NCBI GenBank assembly: GCA_009869945.1
Contig: WIXG01000032.1
Span: forward strand, 124,001 to 188,000
DNA length: 64,000 nt
Direction: 5' to 3'
Source of the DNA: Mesaphorura yosii
Taxonomy: Eukaryota > Arthropoda > Collembola > Poduromorpha > Tullbergiidae
How positions within the stretch are numbered: the first letter of the stretch is position 1; every line of letters begins with the position of its first letter. The notes beneath the pieces are model-generated. The model did not search any database, was not told where the DNA came from, and saw nothing but the letters and a program-made list of their open reading frames with translations. Below are positions 46,418 to 57,400 of this stretch, piece after piece. The position numbers and the translations under genes are program-made.

Positions 46418-48243
46418 TGTTGTTTCCTGCTAACGTTAACACGAAATCTCACTCGATTCACTCGAAAGACTCAGGAAGCACACACACGGCCAGAAGGCAG
46501 CCAATCTGTTGTCATATTGCACAAACTCTCGATCGACCGAGCTGTCACTGCCACGCGATTGTACGAAACAGCGCAGAACAACGTCAAAGCCCACTGGCGT
46601 TGAGCAAGCACCGTATCTATAAATCAATACGAATACGACCAAAATAGACTTGAAGACGTAATTGTCCGCTGCTTAATAATCTCACTGAATTGTCTGATAT
46701 GCACCGTTACTTGCCAATTGCCAAGCCGTATCTTGTACGTTAGTGTCCGATTTTCTGTTTAAGTTTTTACCCTGTTCAGTTGCGAGTTGCGAGTTACGGT
46801 TTACGGCGACGGAAGCCTGTTGTTGCCTGGAAGTAAATGAGACTCCGTGCGCGTGCGACTTGCAAATATTTTGCACGACTTTGTGTTCCAGTTCTAGTCT
46901 CCACTTCCTTCGTTCCTCTGCATACGAGCCTTAAGAGCAGCAAGAAAGTAGTTCAATGTTACACTGCTGTTGTTGCTGCGAGTCGGCAGCAAAGGCAAGG
47001 CATGGAAAATTCGGGGAAAATTCCACATTCGGCTCTTGCTGGTCTTGACCATGAAATTCACGCTTACGCTTGTGGCTGTGGAGTAATACATTCATGGAGT
47101 CGCACGTGCAAATTCGCAGATGGAAGGAAGGCAGGCGTGCATGCGTGCGAGCATCGCAGCCAAGCACGACAAGATTCACGATTCAGAGCCAGAAGTCAAG
47201 CAGGACACCGGCACAGACGCCGTGCTGCTGTCGCTGCTATGGACTACATCATGTAGCGTAGCTGTATTGTTTTTGTTGTGGAAAATTTTGCAACTACGCA
47301 ACTCGCTCTCGTTCCTTCTTCTTATGCTGTCGATTCTCATGAACTCATGAGCTCATGACTCATCTTTCTGTCGACGCGATGTCTTTTAAGTCTTCCGCTT
47401 CGCGTACGTATTTGCCATTTGCTGTGATTTGGCGTTACAGTGTGCGTGTACGTGGATTAAATAATGGGGGATATGAATAATTGGTCCTTGGCTTCATCTT
47501 TTATGTCTTTGAACTTATATCTCTGACTCTTCTCATTTTGGTGAATGCAAACTCAGGACAGTGAAAAATTCGGCCATAAAACTGTGAAGGCAGCCGCAGG
47601 TTTCAATTTGCACACTGAAAGTTAGCTGGTGAATTATGCGAATGCAGAAATCTTCACGACGCTCACAACAGACGGAAAGGCAACAACCGAGAAGACAACA
47701 AAGCGAGCAACAAAACACAAAAGGCAATAAAAGGCAGCACACTTGTAAATCCGTTGTAATCGTTTGCTTTATTTGTGACGGGACTTCAACCAAACATGAA
47801 AAATTGCAATTTTTGTCCAGATTTTTAGATTGGAAACGGAAACAGAATCGCTTTGAAATGCGCTTATGAAATACTTAATCAAACCACGTTTGAATATAAA
47901 CTTGGCGACCTAAACGGAGCAAATATAGATAGAGAATTTTGAAACACTGTTTTTATGATTTTTTGAATAGAATCTATTTGCACTTAACCTAAGTATGTAA
48001 AAAAAAAAGAAGAGTACAAAGAGGTAACAACTAAAAGGTCCACAGCAAACACTCGAGTCAAGGCCGAGCATCGTTGTCAGAAACAAAATGTAAAATGACC
48101 CGACTCGCAAAGCCCAACATAAAACTGAGTTTAAAACAGATGCACAATAGTCGTCAAATGTAAAAACTTGCAAATTGCAGAAATGCGGAGTGCACAAAGA
48201 AAAGAATTCCGCCCGGCTAAAACTTGCGTCTCGAATTATAAAA
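46418..48243. other. Spacer between the SLC16 and filamin-NHL genes
   Basis: SLC16 promoter side at the left and the 3' UTR of the filamin-NHL gene at the right; a minus-strand AATAAA near 47768-47773 is a candidate signal for the latter. Overlapping open frames at 46837-47350 on both strands have no family resemblance. Confidence 0.4.
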
Positions 48244-50195
48244 TTAGATGATGTTGATTTTCCCCGTCATTTCGAGAATGGCGAGGTAGCCTCCGTGCAG
48301 GGAGACGGCGTTGAGGGGCAATTCGAGCGGAGTGCCACCGATACGCGAGATTTCGTACAGTTTGTCCCCCTTCCAGGCGTCAAAGACCTTCACGGTGTTG
48401 TCGCTGGCGCTGGTTACAAAGAGCTGGCCGGTGGCGTCGACGTGCACACTTTGGGGCCGGTTGAGCTGGTCCATCTGGACAACAACACGGCAGCGGTGCT
48501 TGAACTCCACATCGGTACACAGAACGTGGTGCAGGTTGAAGTCGGTTGAAAACACGTACTGGCCTGTGGAGGAAAACAGCAAAAGTCAGTGATAACATCA
48601 ATGGCGAAGGCCACACACACGGGACATGAATCAATGAAGACTGAATGAATGAACACGGATTTACCTGTCGGATCGAAAGCCACGCCACGTGGGTAGTCGA
48701 AGAACGCGCCACGGTCGGCAATCTTGCGCAGGAAAGTCCCGTGCTCACTGAAGAGCTGCAAACGATGATTTCTGGAGTCTGCGACCACGATCTGCGTTCC
48801 AAGACGGTTGACGTCGATGCCCCACGGAAAGGCAAACTGCCCGTTCTTCTTGCCACGAACCCCGAAGCTGAAGATGAAGACTCCGACGGAGCTGAAGACC
48901 TGCACACGGTGATTGTCCTTGTCGGTGATGTAAATGCGGTCGAGGGCCACGTCGAAGGCGATACCGCACGGACGCCGAAACTCGCCTGTATTCCGTCCGT
49001 AGCAGCCGAATGCGAACGCGGGAGAGCCGTCGTGGTTATAGACGAGCACCTGATGCTGCTCCCGATCTGTCACGTAGATCTAAAATAAAATTAATACATC
49101 AAGTCATTGATTAGTGCCAGTTCAGAACCTAACGAACTACTCACAAGCAGATCAGTTAAAAGTAAATTGCCTTACCAGTTGAGTGGTGGGATTGATGGCC
49201 AGCCCCCAAGGCTTGCGAGAGATGACCAAATCAGATTCGCTGAGTTTCATGTGGGGCGGCAAGTTGTCGTTGATGTTGTAAGTGTCCAGCTCCATGTCCA
49301 CATGCACGAGTGCTCGACGGAGAGACGACTGATAGTAGTTGCGATGGACGAAAACGCTGAATGGGGAACCCGACAGGTGCTCTCGCTCCTTGCCGACCAG
49401 AATGCCACGACCGTCCAAGTTGAATGAGATCGGCTCAGGCTCGGCGGGTGGCAGTGGTGCAGGGAACCAGCCGTTGGACCGTTCAATGTCCTCAGGTGTC
49501 AAGTAGGACACTTCTGCTTTGTAGCAGCCTGGAATCGTCGGCTTGAAGCGGATGCAGTACTTGCCCAGCGAGAGATCGAGGAACGTCGAGCACTCCACAC
49601 GGCCGTCGGGGCCACTGACTGCAACCTCGAAGTTCAGGTCTGGCTGGTTGTCCACCCAGAAGATGACGCCCTGTCCCACGTAGTTGGGGGAATTCGGGTT
49701 AGGCAGAATTATGAGACCCGGGGCTTCGTAAGAGGGCTCCGATTCTTCGTGTTGTTGCTTCCGCTCGAATTCGGGTCGCAATCCGTCGTCTTCCTCGTCT
49801 TCACACAATGCAAACGGACGAAGTTTGTTGTAGAGTTGCTTGTGGGCACGTTCAGCGTCGCAGATGCGAATAGTCTCCGCAGCAGTGTCGGCAATCGATG
49901 CAATCGGAGGAAACCCAGGCGGTGGCGGTGATTCTGGCGTGACGACTGCCGTCGAGTACCCGGAATCTGGGTCCATCGGAGAATAGGCCGGCATGGAGTT
50001 TAATGGCACGGCGCTGTGAGAGTACGGATACATGGCGAACAAGTCCTTATTGGGCTGCTCCTCGAATCCGAAGGGTCCATTTAAAGGCAGATCAAGAGAA
50101 TCGGGGCGCTGGACCAAGCGCCTTGACCAGATTTCTTGGTCGCTGACGGGCGGCAGCTGCATGAACGGCAGGTAAACGGTGTGAAAAGACTCCAT
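48244..50195 (-). CDS. Filamin-NHL repeat protein (LIN-41/Wech-like, without RING or B-box)
   Basis: Exons 50195-49176, 49079-48665 and 48563-48244; 584 residues. Residues 1-160 are Pro/Ser/acid-rich without a recognisable fold. Residues ~165-284 look like a filamin-type Ig repeat (VAVSGPDGRVECS ... GKYCIRFKPTIPGCYKAEV ... LSGSPFSVFV). From 328 there are six NHL repeats (KPWGLAINPTTQLIYVTD, RPCGIAFDVALDRIYITDKD, FPWGIDVNRLGTQIVVADS and so on), forming a propeller. Filamin plus NHL is the C-terminal half of TRIM-NHL regulators such as LIN-41/TRIM71 and Wech, whose propellers bind RNA hairpins or protein partners. No RING, B-box or coiled coil is present, and a stop codon precedes the ATG in frame. 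An upstream exon spliced at a CAG just before the ATG cannot be excluded, but I see no RING-coding sequence between this gene and EAAT. Confidence 0.85.
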
Positions 50196-51047
50196 TGCTG
50201 AGCTGGCTGATTAGGCGGAATTCAGTCGTTAGGAGTAAAATCTAGAATGATTTACTAAAACCGGGGCTGCGAGACGAGAATAAAGATCTGTTAATGTCAA
50301 ATGCTAAGACTGTCGACCGGCTCGTCACTGAGAAATGATGCGAACAGGTCAACGGCTAAAAGTTAAGTGAGCAAATGTCTTGGCCGGTTTCGTATTTCAG
50401 TTCTGGTTCACGTGCACTGAGCTCCGTCACCGTGTCCAGCGGAGGAGGAAGTCGAAGTCAGGCTCCTTAATTAGTGCGCTCGTATCGGTGCGCTTCCTGG
50501 CCAGGACAAGTCGGTCGTAAAAGTATGTCACATTTATTTCTTATCAGCATTATTATGTACGGTACTGTACAAGATCAAGACAAGACAGCAACAAGATAAC
50601 TCCAAAGCTACACGTCGTCATCATCGGGCGGATGTTCCAACTGGTGCGCTGCATCAGACGATGATTGCACTGATTGCTACTGCACTAACTTGATGAAATA
50701 AAGATAAAACTGATAGCTGACCAAGACCCAAGACAATATTCAGCTTCTACGATAAGTTCTGGACCGGCAACGAACACGATTACGAGAATATTGACTCTAA
50801 AGACAAGACGACTGCGTGCGTACATTAATTAATTCGAGTATTTCGTATTAGCTGAGAACTGCAATTCAAAATGCACCGATTAGCACCTGAACTCCAGATT
50901 ACGACTTACGAGTCTCAAGACTCGTAGATAGCAAGTAAGTACTTCTTATATCTCGTAGCAAGTATTTCGTAACTTCTAGATCACAACACTGGTTCTTGGA
51001 TGGCATGGAAAAGTACACGACAGGAAACAGGTCCACCACAGCACAGT
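50196..51047. other. Promoter side of the filamin-NHL gene
   Basis: No coding signal. A perfect 8-bp inverted repeat with a 4-base loop (TACGAGTC/GACTCGTA) lies at 50907-50926. The stretch ends at the TA target site of the mariner element. Confidence 0.45.
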
Positions 51048-51049
51048 TA

Positions 51050-51078
51050 CGAGGGTCGACCCAAAAGTTTTGCACATT
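51050..51078 (+). repeat. Mariner left terminal inverted repeat
   Basis: Begins CGAGGGT and ends TTTTGCACATT. 27 of 29 bases match the reverse complement of 52040-52068. Confidence 0.93.
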
Positions 51079-51147
51079 ACATTTTTATTCATAATTCCGA
51101 TAATAATCAAGAGATTTACTTCTATTTTTTAACGAAGCTCCCTTGCT

Positions 51148-51896
51148 TCACACACTTTTCCCAACGGTCAAGCAAGGCTGAAATTCCGTTCTTGTAAAAT
51201 GCGGAAGGTTTTCGTTGGAGCCAATTTTTTGCACATTGTTGTTCCATTGCGCAAAAAATTGACGAGCAGAACTCCTATCTAGTCCAAGAACTCTAGGCAC
51301 ATAACCTGCTTGTTTGATCATTTTTTGATGACCTTTACTGGAGCACGAGAGCCATGAGGGAGCCATTGCATCGACATCCTCTTTGTCTCAGGCTCGTAAT
51401 GGTGAAGGTAGGTCTCGTCTCCGGTGACAATATGACCCAGAAAAAATTCGCTGTCCAAACTATTAAATCGAAGGTTTTCTTGACATGCGGATTTTCTTAC
51501 TCCCATTTGGCCCTTCGCCAAAATCTTTGGAACCAAACGCGCACATCTTATTACTAGTCCCAATACCAGAGTTATTAAACAATGAACAGTGCTATAAGAC
51601 AACTTTAACTTTGACGAATTTTCCCGGACCGTTAGCCTTCTGTCCTTGTCCAGTAGCGACCGAACTCTGTTCGCATTTTTTTCACTTATTCAAGATTTTT
51701 GGCATCCCGATCTTGGCTTATCACCAACCGAAACAGTCTCACTTTCAAACTTGTTGTATCCCCTGCACACAGTACTGTAACTGGGACACCTTTTGCCGAA
51801 AACTGATTTCAAATCGGAGATGATCTTGCCGAGGAATTCACCTTTTAGTCTCACTATTTTTATGAATGATCTACACTCAGTTTTCACGATTTCCAT
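51148..51896 (-). pseudogene. Broken mariner transposase
   Basis: The N-terminal helix-turn-helix region lies at 51896-51690 (reads SYSTVCRGYNKFE and DKPRSG). The start of the catalytic domain is at 51602-51318 (SYSTVHCL, then VTGDETYLHHYEPETK, holding the first catalytic aspartate). The remaining C-terminal part to about 51148 is in yet another frame. At least two frameshifts separate the pieces, and I could not find the third catalytic residue in frame. Confidence 0.88.
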
Positions 51897-52039
51897 GGTT
51901 GAATCTTTGAAAGCGGCATCATTACAACTGAGCAGCTTCGGGAACCTGAGCTTCTCATCATTAACAGTTCAACTGTGGCCCTAAACATTGATATTCCTTC
52001 CATTTAAGCTTCAATCATTCAGAATTTGGTTATCATTAA

Positions 52040-52068
52040 AATGTGCAAAACTTTTGGATCCACCCTCG
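52040..52068 (-). repeat. Mariner right terminal inverted repeat
   Basis: Inverse copy of 51050-51078, followed directly by the TA target-site duplicate. Confidence 0.93.
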
Positions 52069-52070
52069 TA

Positions 52071-52536
52071 GGTACGGTACAGGTTTAATTATGATTGGGT
52101 TAGCGTACTTGCGCCGGGTATTCAGCTAGTAGCTAGTTATTAATTATTATCTTGGTTACATGAACTCACGACACTTCGTATTGTCAAAGTACGAGCGAAC
52201 TCGAGTTTGGACTCTGAAATTAGCCTAAGGACCAAGAAACTAGAGACTGAAGGGGCTCTCTGCTACTCTTTACTTTACTCTCTGGGTTGCTACGTCTAAA
52301 CGCTTCTAAAATAGAATGGACCAAAATTACCGTCCATTTCTCACGAGGGAGCCTTCGAGCTGTTGGAAACCAGATTGACTAACTGATAGCTATTTATCGA
52401 AACAGAATCTACGTTGATTTCGTACTTCGTACAGTAAGATTGTGCTGGCATTATTGTCGCCGTTTGCAACTATCAAATTGAATGATTAATACGCGGGCCT
52501 GGAACAGAATCTAGTCCCGTGTCGGTGTCGGCTGTC
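52071..52536. other. EAAT 3' flank
   Basis: 466 bases between the mariner element and the EAAT stop. This should hold the EAAT 3' UTR; I found no exact AATAAA on the minus strand. No coding signal. Confidence 0.4.
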
Positions 52537-54453
52537 TTAGATTTGCGTCTCGGAGCTGTTGAGGTTCCCGTTCCTGTTCTTGTCCGGCACGACGGGTGGG
52601 ATGATGACGCTTCTGTTCTCAATCTTCTGAATCGATGATCGGCGGCGGTTGAGGAGGATCGTGTCCAGGGGCACCGTGAGCCCGTACGCCGACCCGTGTT
52701 CACTTCCAAAGCCAGGAGCGCCCATTCCGCTTGCACCACTTGCGCCGCCGCTGCGGAATGAGACTGTGCTCATGCGGCGCTCGTACGCCACGTCCATGCG
52801 CTCCAGCTCGTCCTGGGAGAGGTGCTGCACGATTCCCGCCCCGTACGCGTCCCCAAGCACGTTGATGCTCGTGCGAATTCGATCTCTGATGAAATATAAA
52901 ACAGCAACAGGAATTAGAGCACTGTCGCGTCCTTGGACACGTTTTTTCTTTGTGGTTGGAACCAATTTCGCTTACAGGAGCCAATCCACGGTGAAGAGCA
53001 GCGGGACGTCCGAAGTCGGCAGCCCCAACGACGCCAAAACCAAGAGCATCGTGATCAAAGCTGCACTGGGAATCGAAGCTGCACCGACACTGGCGAGCGT
53101 TGCGGTCAAGCTATGGAAAATTAACTGCATTGATAATCTGATTAGGGTGCTTAAATATTCTGATCTTTTGTCACCTGACTGTGATGATTTCGCTGAATCC
53201 GAGGTGGACGCCGTTCATTTGTGCAATGAAGATTGCGGCCACCGCCTCGTACAGAGCGGTTCCGTCCATATTGACGGTCGCTCCGACGGGGATGACGAAG
53301 CGCGTGACTCGCTTGTCGATCTTGTTGTTCTCCTCGAGGCATCGGAACGTGATGGGGAGCGTGGCCGAGCTGGAGGCAGTTCCGAGGGCGGTAACCCAGG
53401 CCTGGAGCATGCCTTTGAAGAATGTGCCGGGATTCTTGCGCGTGACGAGGAAGTAGATGAGAGGGAGCGTGATGATGGCGTGCACGGCCAACCCAGCGAT
53501 GACGGTGATCATGTACCAGCCCAACTGACTCATCGTCTTGCTGATATTCTCGATGGACATGAGTTTGCCCGCAATGAGGCAGGTGATGCCGAAGGGCGAG
53601 TACCACATGATGATCTCCACCAGCTTCATCACGATGTCGTTGAGCACCGAGAAGAAGTCGACCATCACCTTCCCCTCAGGCCCAAGTTGTCCAGCCAGCA
53701 GGCCGAATGCGAGACAAAACACGATGAGGCCCATCACATTCGTTCCGTCTTTCATCGCAATGGCCTTCGTGATGGCGACCACCGGGTTGCCCTCCTCGTC
53801 TGTGGCGTTGGGGACGAGCCGGGTCTTGTAGACGGTGGATGCTTGCTGAAGGCAAGCTTGCACGAGGTTCTCGGGGAACAAATTCCTACAACGAAGAATA
53901 AATACTGCGTCATTACAGTTACACGATTCTTGCGCGAATGACCGGATCCTTTAAATTACCTCGCAATGTCGAGGAGAGCGTCCTTTGTGGAGACGGGTGT
54001 CTCTGCCTCCTTGTTCTCGACGCCCTGCTTGGTAGAGCTGTCGCCGGGGTGGATGGAGACGACCATGATGATGCCCACGACGGCCGCGAGGAGCGTCGTG
54101 ACCATGTAGTAGACGAGAGCGCGGGAGCCCATGCGTCCCGAGGACTTTGCATCCAGTTGCGCCATACCAGTGATGAGCGAGGAGATGATGAGGGGCAGAA
54201 TCAGCATTTTCAGCATCCGCATGAGGAGCTCGCCGGGGAAGGAGACGAGTTCGATGGTGCCCTGCGAAGGCTCCAGGACGCGGCACAGAAACCCGGCGAG
54301 GAAACCGCAGAACACTCCGGCGATGGTAAGCATGAGCAGACAGTTGGTGCGCATCCACGCCAGCACCTTCCGGCGGACGCTCGTCTCCGCCGGCACGTAG
54401 CGAATGTAGTCGCCCTCGCCAGGGTCTTTCGTGCGCACGTGGGTGGCCGCCAT
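52537..54453 (-). CDS. Excitatory amino acid transporter (SLC1 family)
   Basis: A sodium-coupled glutamate/aspartate transporter of the plasma membrane, clearing transmitter from synapses. Exons 54453-53960, 53885-53175, 53110-52976 and 52885-52537, all joined in phase 2; 562 residues. Features are a short basic N-terminus, helices 1-6, an extracellular loop with a possible glycosylation site (N191-A-T), the HP1 serine motif [10 protein letters not shown] (~333-342), [10 protein letters not shown] (370-379) in helix 7 and [17 protein letters not shown] in helix 8. D448, R451 and N455 match the residues that bind the amino group and side chain of glutamate. The arginine separates EAATs from the neutral-amino-acid ASCT branch. 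The C-terminus ends ETQI, a class I PDZ-ligand form, as vertebrate EAATs also have (ETKM-type). The start is the ATG in the context GAGCATGGCGG. Confidence 0.96.
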
Positions 54454-57400
54454 GCTCAACTTTGCAGTTACTTTGCAGTCACTCTGCTCAATGCGGTGGA
54501 GAACGACGTACGATTCGCTTCTCAGAATCGGGTTTTAATCATTTCTGTTTGCGGATGAGTTTAGGAGTTCTCTGTGAAGTTTGCAAATAATGAGTAACGA
54601 GAATTACTTGAAAAAAATACCAGAAAATGGTTAAAATTCATCTGTAAATGCCTCCAGTCATTCAAGGCAATGAAAACTTCTCGTTTACGCGCTTCGCTGT
54701 GCAGGCTGAGTGAACGACAGGCAAGCAAAACTACTTTTTGCTCTCCACTATCTGTCGTGTCTGCCTTTTGCATTGCCAACTTTGAGCATTTCGTTGCTTG
54801 TTTACAAATAAAAGTATCCTCAAGCTGCTTTAATATTTAATACTTTCTCCAGCGTAGCGAACGACTTAGCCTCCGACGTCCTCGTCGCGTTCGCGTTCGA
54901 CATCGTCGTGATTTGAGTTCTTTTCATTGTGAAAGTCATGATTCCTGAGAGGAAAGTCTCTCAGACGGCAGAGACCGACCCCGAGAAACGCGTACGAGAA
55001 AGAGGAAGAGGAGGAGGGAAAAGGAAGGAGAGCGTGCTTGTTGATCTTTTGTGACAATGTGGTGAGGGTTGTCACAATAATGAAGCTGGCAATAAATCGC
55101 GCAGTGGCGCCTGATTGGAATTGAGTAATTATTAAGAGTGATCTTTATTTATTTCAAAATCCGAGAAGAATAATCTCCTTTTGGCATGGAATCATCTTCC
55201 TCAAGTCAATAATAATAATAATTACATAATATCATATGAACAGAGGTACAATAGAAACACAATGAATTAGTGGTAGTGGCTATCACACGTTAAGAACAGA
55301 TGCGTATGAGGACTGATACTGAGTTGGGTCAAACGCTCGTCCACGGGCTGGAAGCTCTACGACGAACTCTGCTGTGTGTAGAGTTGGTCGACCAGGTTCT
55401 GGCCCATTTCCATTCCTCATCACACTTTGTGAGAGTGAAAGTCAAAGAGTGAGTGAAAGTGTGAATGCGATTTCTTTCATTGCTTTCTTTTCTGATCCAA
55501 TTCAATTCTTCCGTCATCATCATCGCATCACATCACGAACCATCTCGAAATCTCTCACTCTCGGGCTTTATCAAAATCGTTTACTCTTTCTCACGAATTC
55601 GCATTCATGGCACGACACGGAGAGGCCGCCTGCATGCCTTCGTGCAAACAACTTAAGACCGCCGCGCCTGACAACTCACTCGACACGCTCGCTCCTTCAA
55701 CACTCATCGATTTCAGCCTGCCTGCCAGCCGAGTAAATAATAATATTTTCCAATGAATTCCGACGAAATTCATCTTCTTGCTTCTTCTACTCTTCATCCC
55801 GCAACGAAGGGCAGCGCTGCGCTCTGAGCACGCCGCGAATTTGCATACGTTTGCACGCCCTTTCCCCGTTTTGCGTTTTTACAATAATCGTCAATCTTGG
55901 AGCATTTGTATCGTCAACAAACAAATACGGCGTACAGAATACAATCACAAACACCCCAACCGAACCCATTTACGACTGACTGACTACTTTGGCGGGCCAT
56001 GTCAAGCAAGCAGCGAGTAGCGAGTTCATTCTGTTTCCAATAATAAAGCAAAACAGTTGCGCGCTCATGCATCCCGGGCCCTGGTCTGGAAGTCTATCAA
56101 GCGACATGCAAACCAATCTGATAAGAACTGTAAAGTGGAAAAGTTCGTCTGACTGACGCTCCTTTGATCTCTCCCGATTTCGCAATTCCGCATAATATCA
56201 TATCAACTGCTCTGCCTCTGCTTTGCATTTCACATTCATTTACTACCGTTCCATCCGATGCAGGCTGGCCACCTGTACGCGGAGCAGACGCATAAAAGCG
56301 AATCGCAGCACGTAGTCTGCATTTTTGCATGCAAATGGCAAAAGGCATTGGAACAGCGTAGCGTGATCGCGGTGGGTGAACAAAACCGAAACTCAATGAA
56401 AATCATGTCGTCCATGAAAAATGTGTCTTTGTCTGCATTGTCAACGCACGTTCTCGTTTGCACAAAAGAATTTTTAGAAATCATTCAACCAGAGCAGCAC
56501 CAAAAGCGAGGTCGACGCAGGCCAGCGACGGATCGACTCAACTCAAGGACGGCGTGGTCTGGCTGCGAATAGGCGAAGGATGAAGATGAGCGAGTCAGAT
56601 AGCGCGCGTTGAGTTGCTTCCGTAAATGAGTTCCAGTCGCTCGCCCCACCGGAAATTTACGGCGTACGAGCGAGTTTAATTCACATAATGACAGCATTAT
56701 TTAAAGTTTTCCTAGCGAAGCTTCGTCTCGAAGCGAAGAGATGCGCGACAACGACAACGGCGCGAGTGAAAGTATCAAATTACTTTACTTTACTGTTCGC
56801 AATCACAAAGCACGCAGCAGCTGAGAAAGTTTTTCACAGTGACTTGCACAGTTGCGAAAAAGTTTGCAAATTCGAGTATGGCTTGGCTTTGTATTCGCAC
56901 TGGCGCTGCGTGTTAATTTCTGGCCGTGCGCGTGCGGCAAGAGTTGTCGACTACGACTACGACGTGGCTTATTCAATTACCACTTAATTATCGCGATACA
57001 AAGAGTTGGCCAGGACAATGCAGCGGGAAGCAAACACAATTGATCTCTGTTCGTGGCATTGCTTAGACTGCTTACCGTCTTCGTCTTCGTCAGACTCGGA
57101 TTTCAAGAGTGCTCAGCGCCGTTCATGACACGTCTTATTTATTTGCACGCGCTGCGTTGTGAATGTGAATTGACGTGTCAATGCAGTGGCGAACCTTGGA
57201 CGCTTACGCTTGCTTTTCCCTTCAGCAGCATAAAAGGAGTCCATGCCTCTTTTGTCAGCGGCTTACAGAACAAATTCAGCCTCCACGCTAATTAATCACC
57301 TAACGCTCACAATTGTAGTGCCGTGCTGCGTGCTGCTTGCATGCGTTAATACGATTATTCCTCAAACGCGAAAATACTGTACAGGCTGCAATTCAGGAGG

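Larger units (their letters stand above)
51050..52068 (-). mobile_element. Decayed mariner-family transposon
   Basis: The element is flanked by TA at 51048-51049 and 52069-52070. Its 29-base terminal inverted repeats (51050-51078 and 52040-52068) differ at only two positions and begin CGAGGGT, typical of mariner. At 1019 bases it is slightly shorter than the ~1.3 kb usual for intact mariners. The transposase reads on the minus strand but is broken into different frames, so the copy cannot move itself, though the ends might still be used in trans. Confidence 0.92.

Noticed and set aside
45851-46603. A 250-codon plus-strand open frame opposite SLC16 exon 1.
   Set aside because: Antisense shadow of a GC-rich exon with conserved transporter motifs on the other strand.
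52649-53941. A 430-codon open frame on the plus strand opposite the EAAT gene.
   Set aside because: It is antisense to conserved EAAT exons and runs straight through their introns. Its product is low-complexity (R, D, E, H, V) and matches no family; high GC in the coding strand explains it.
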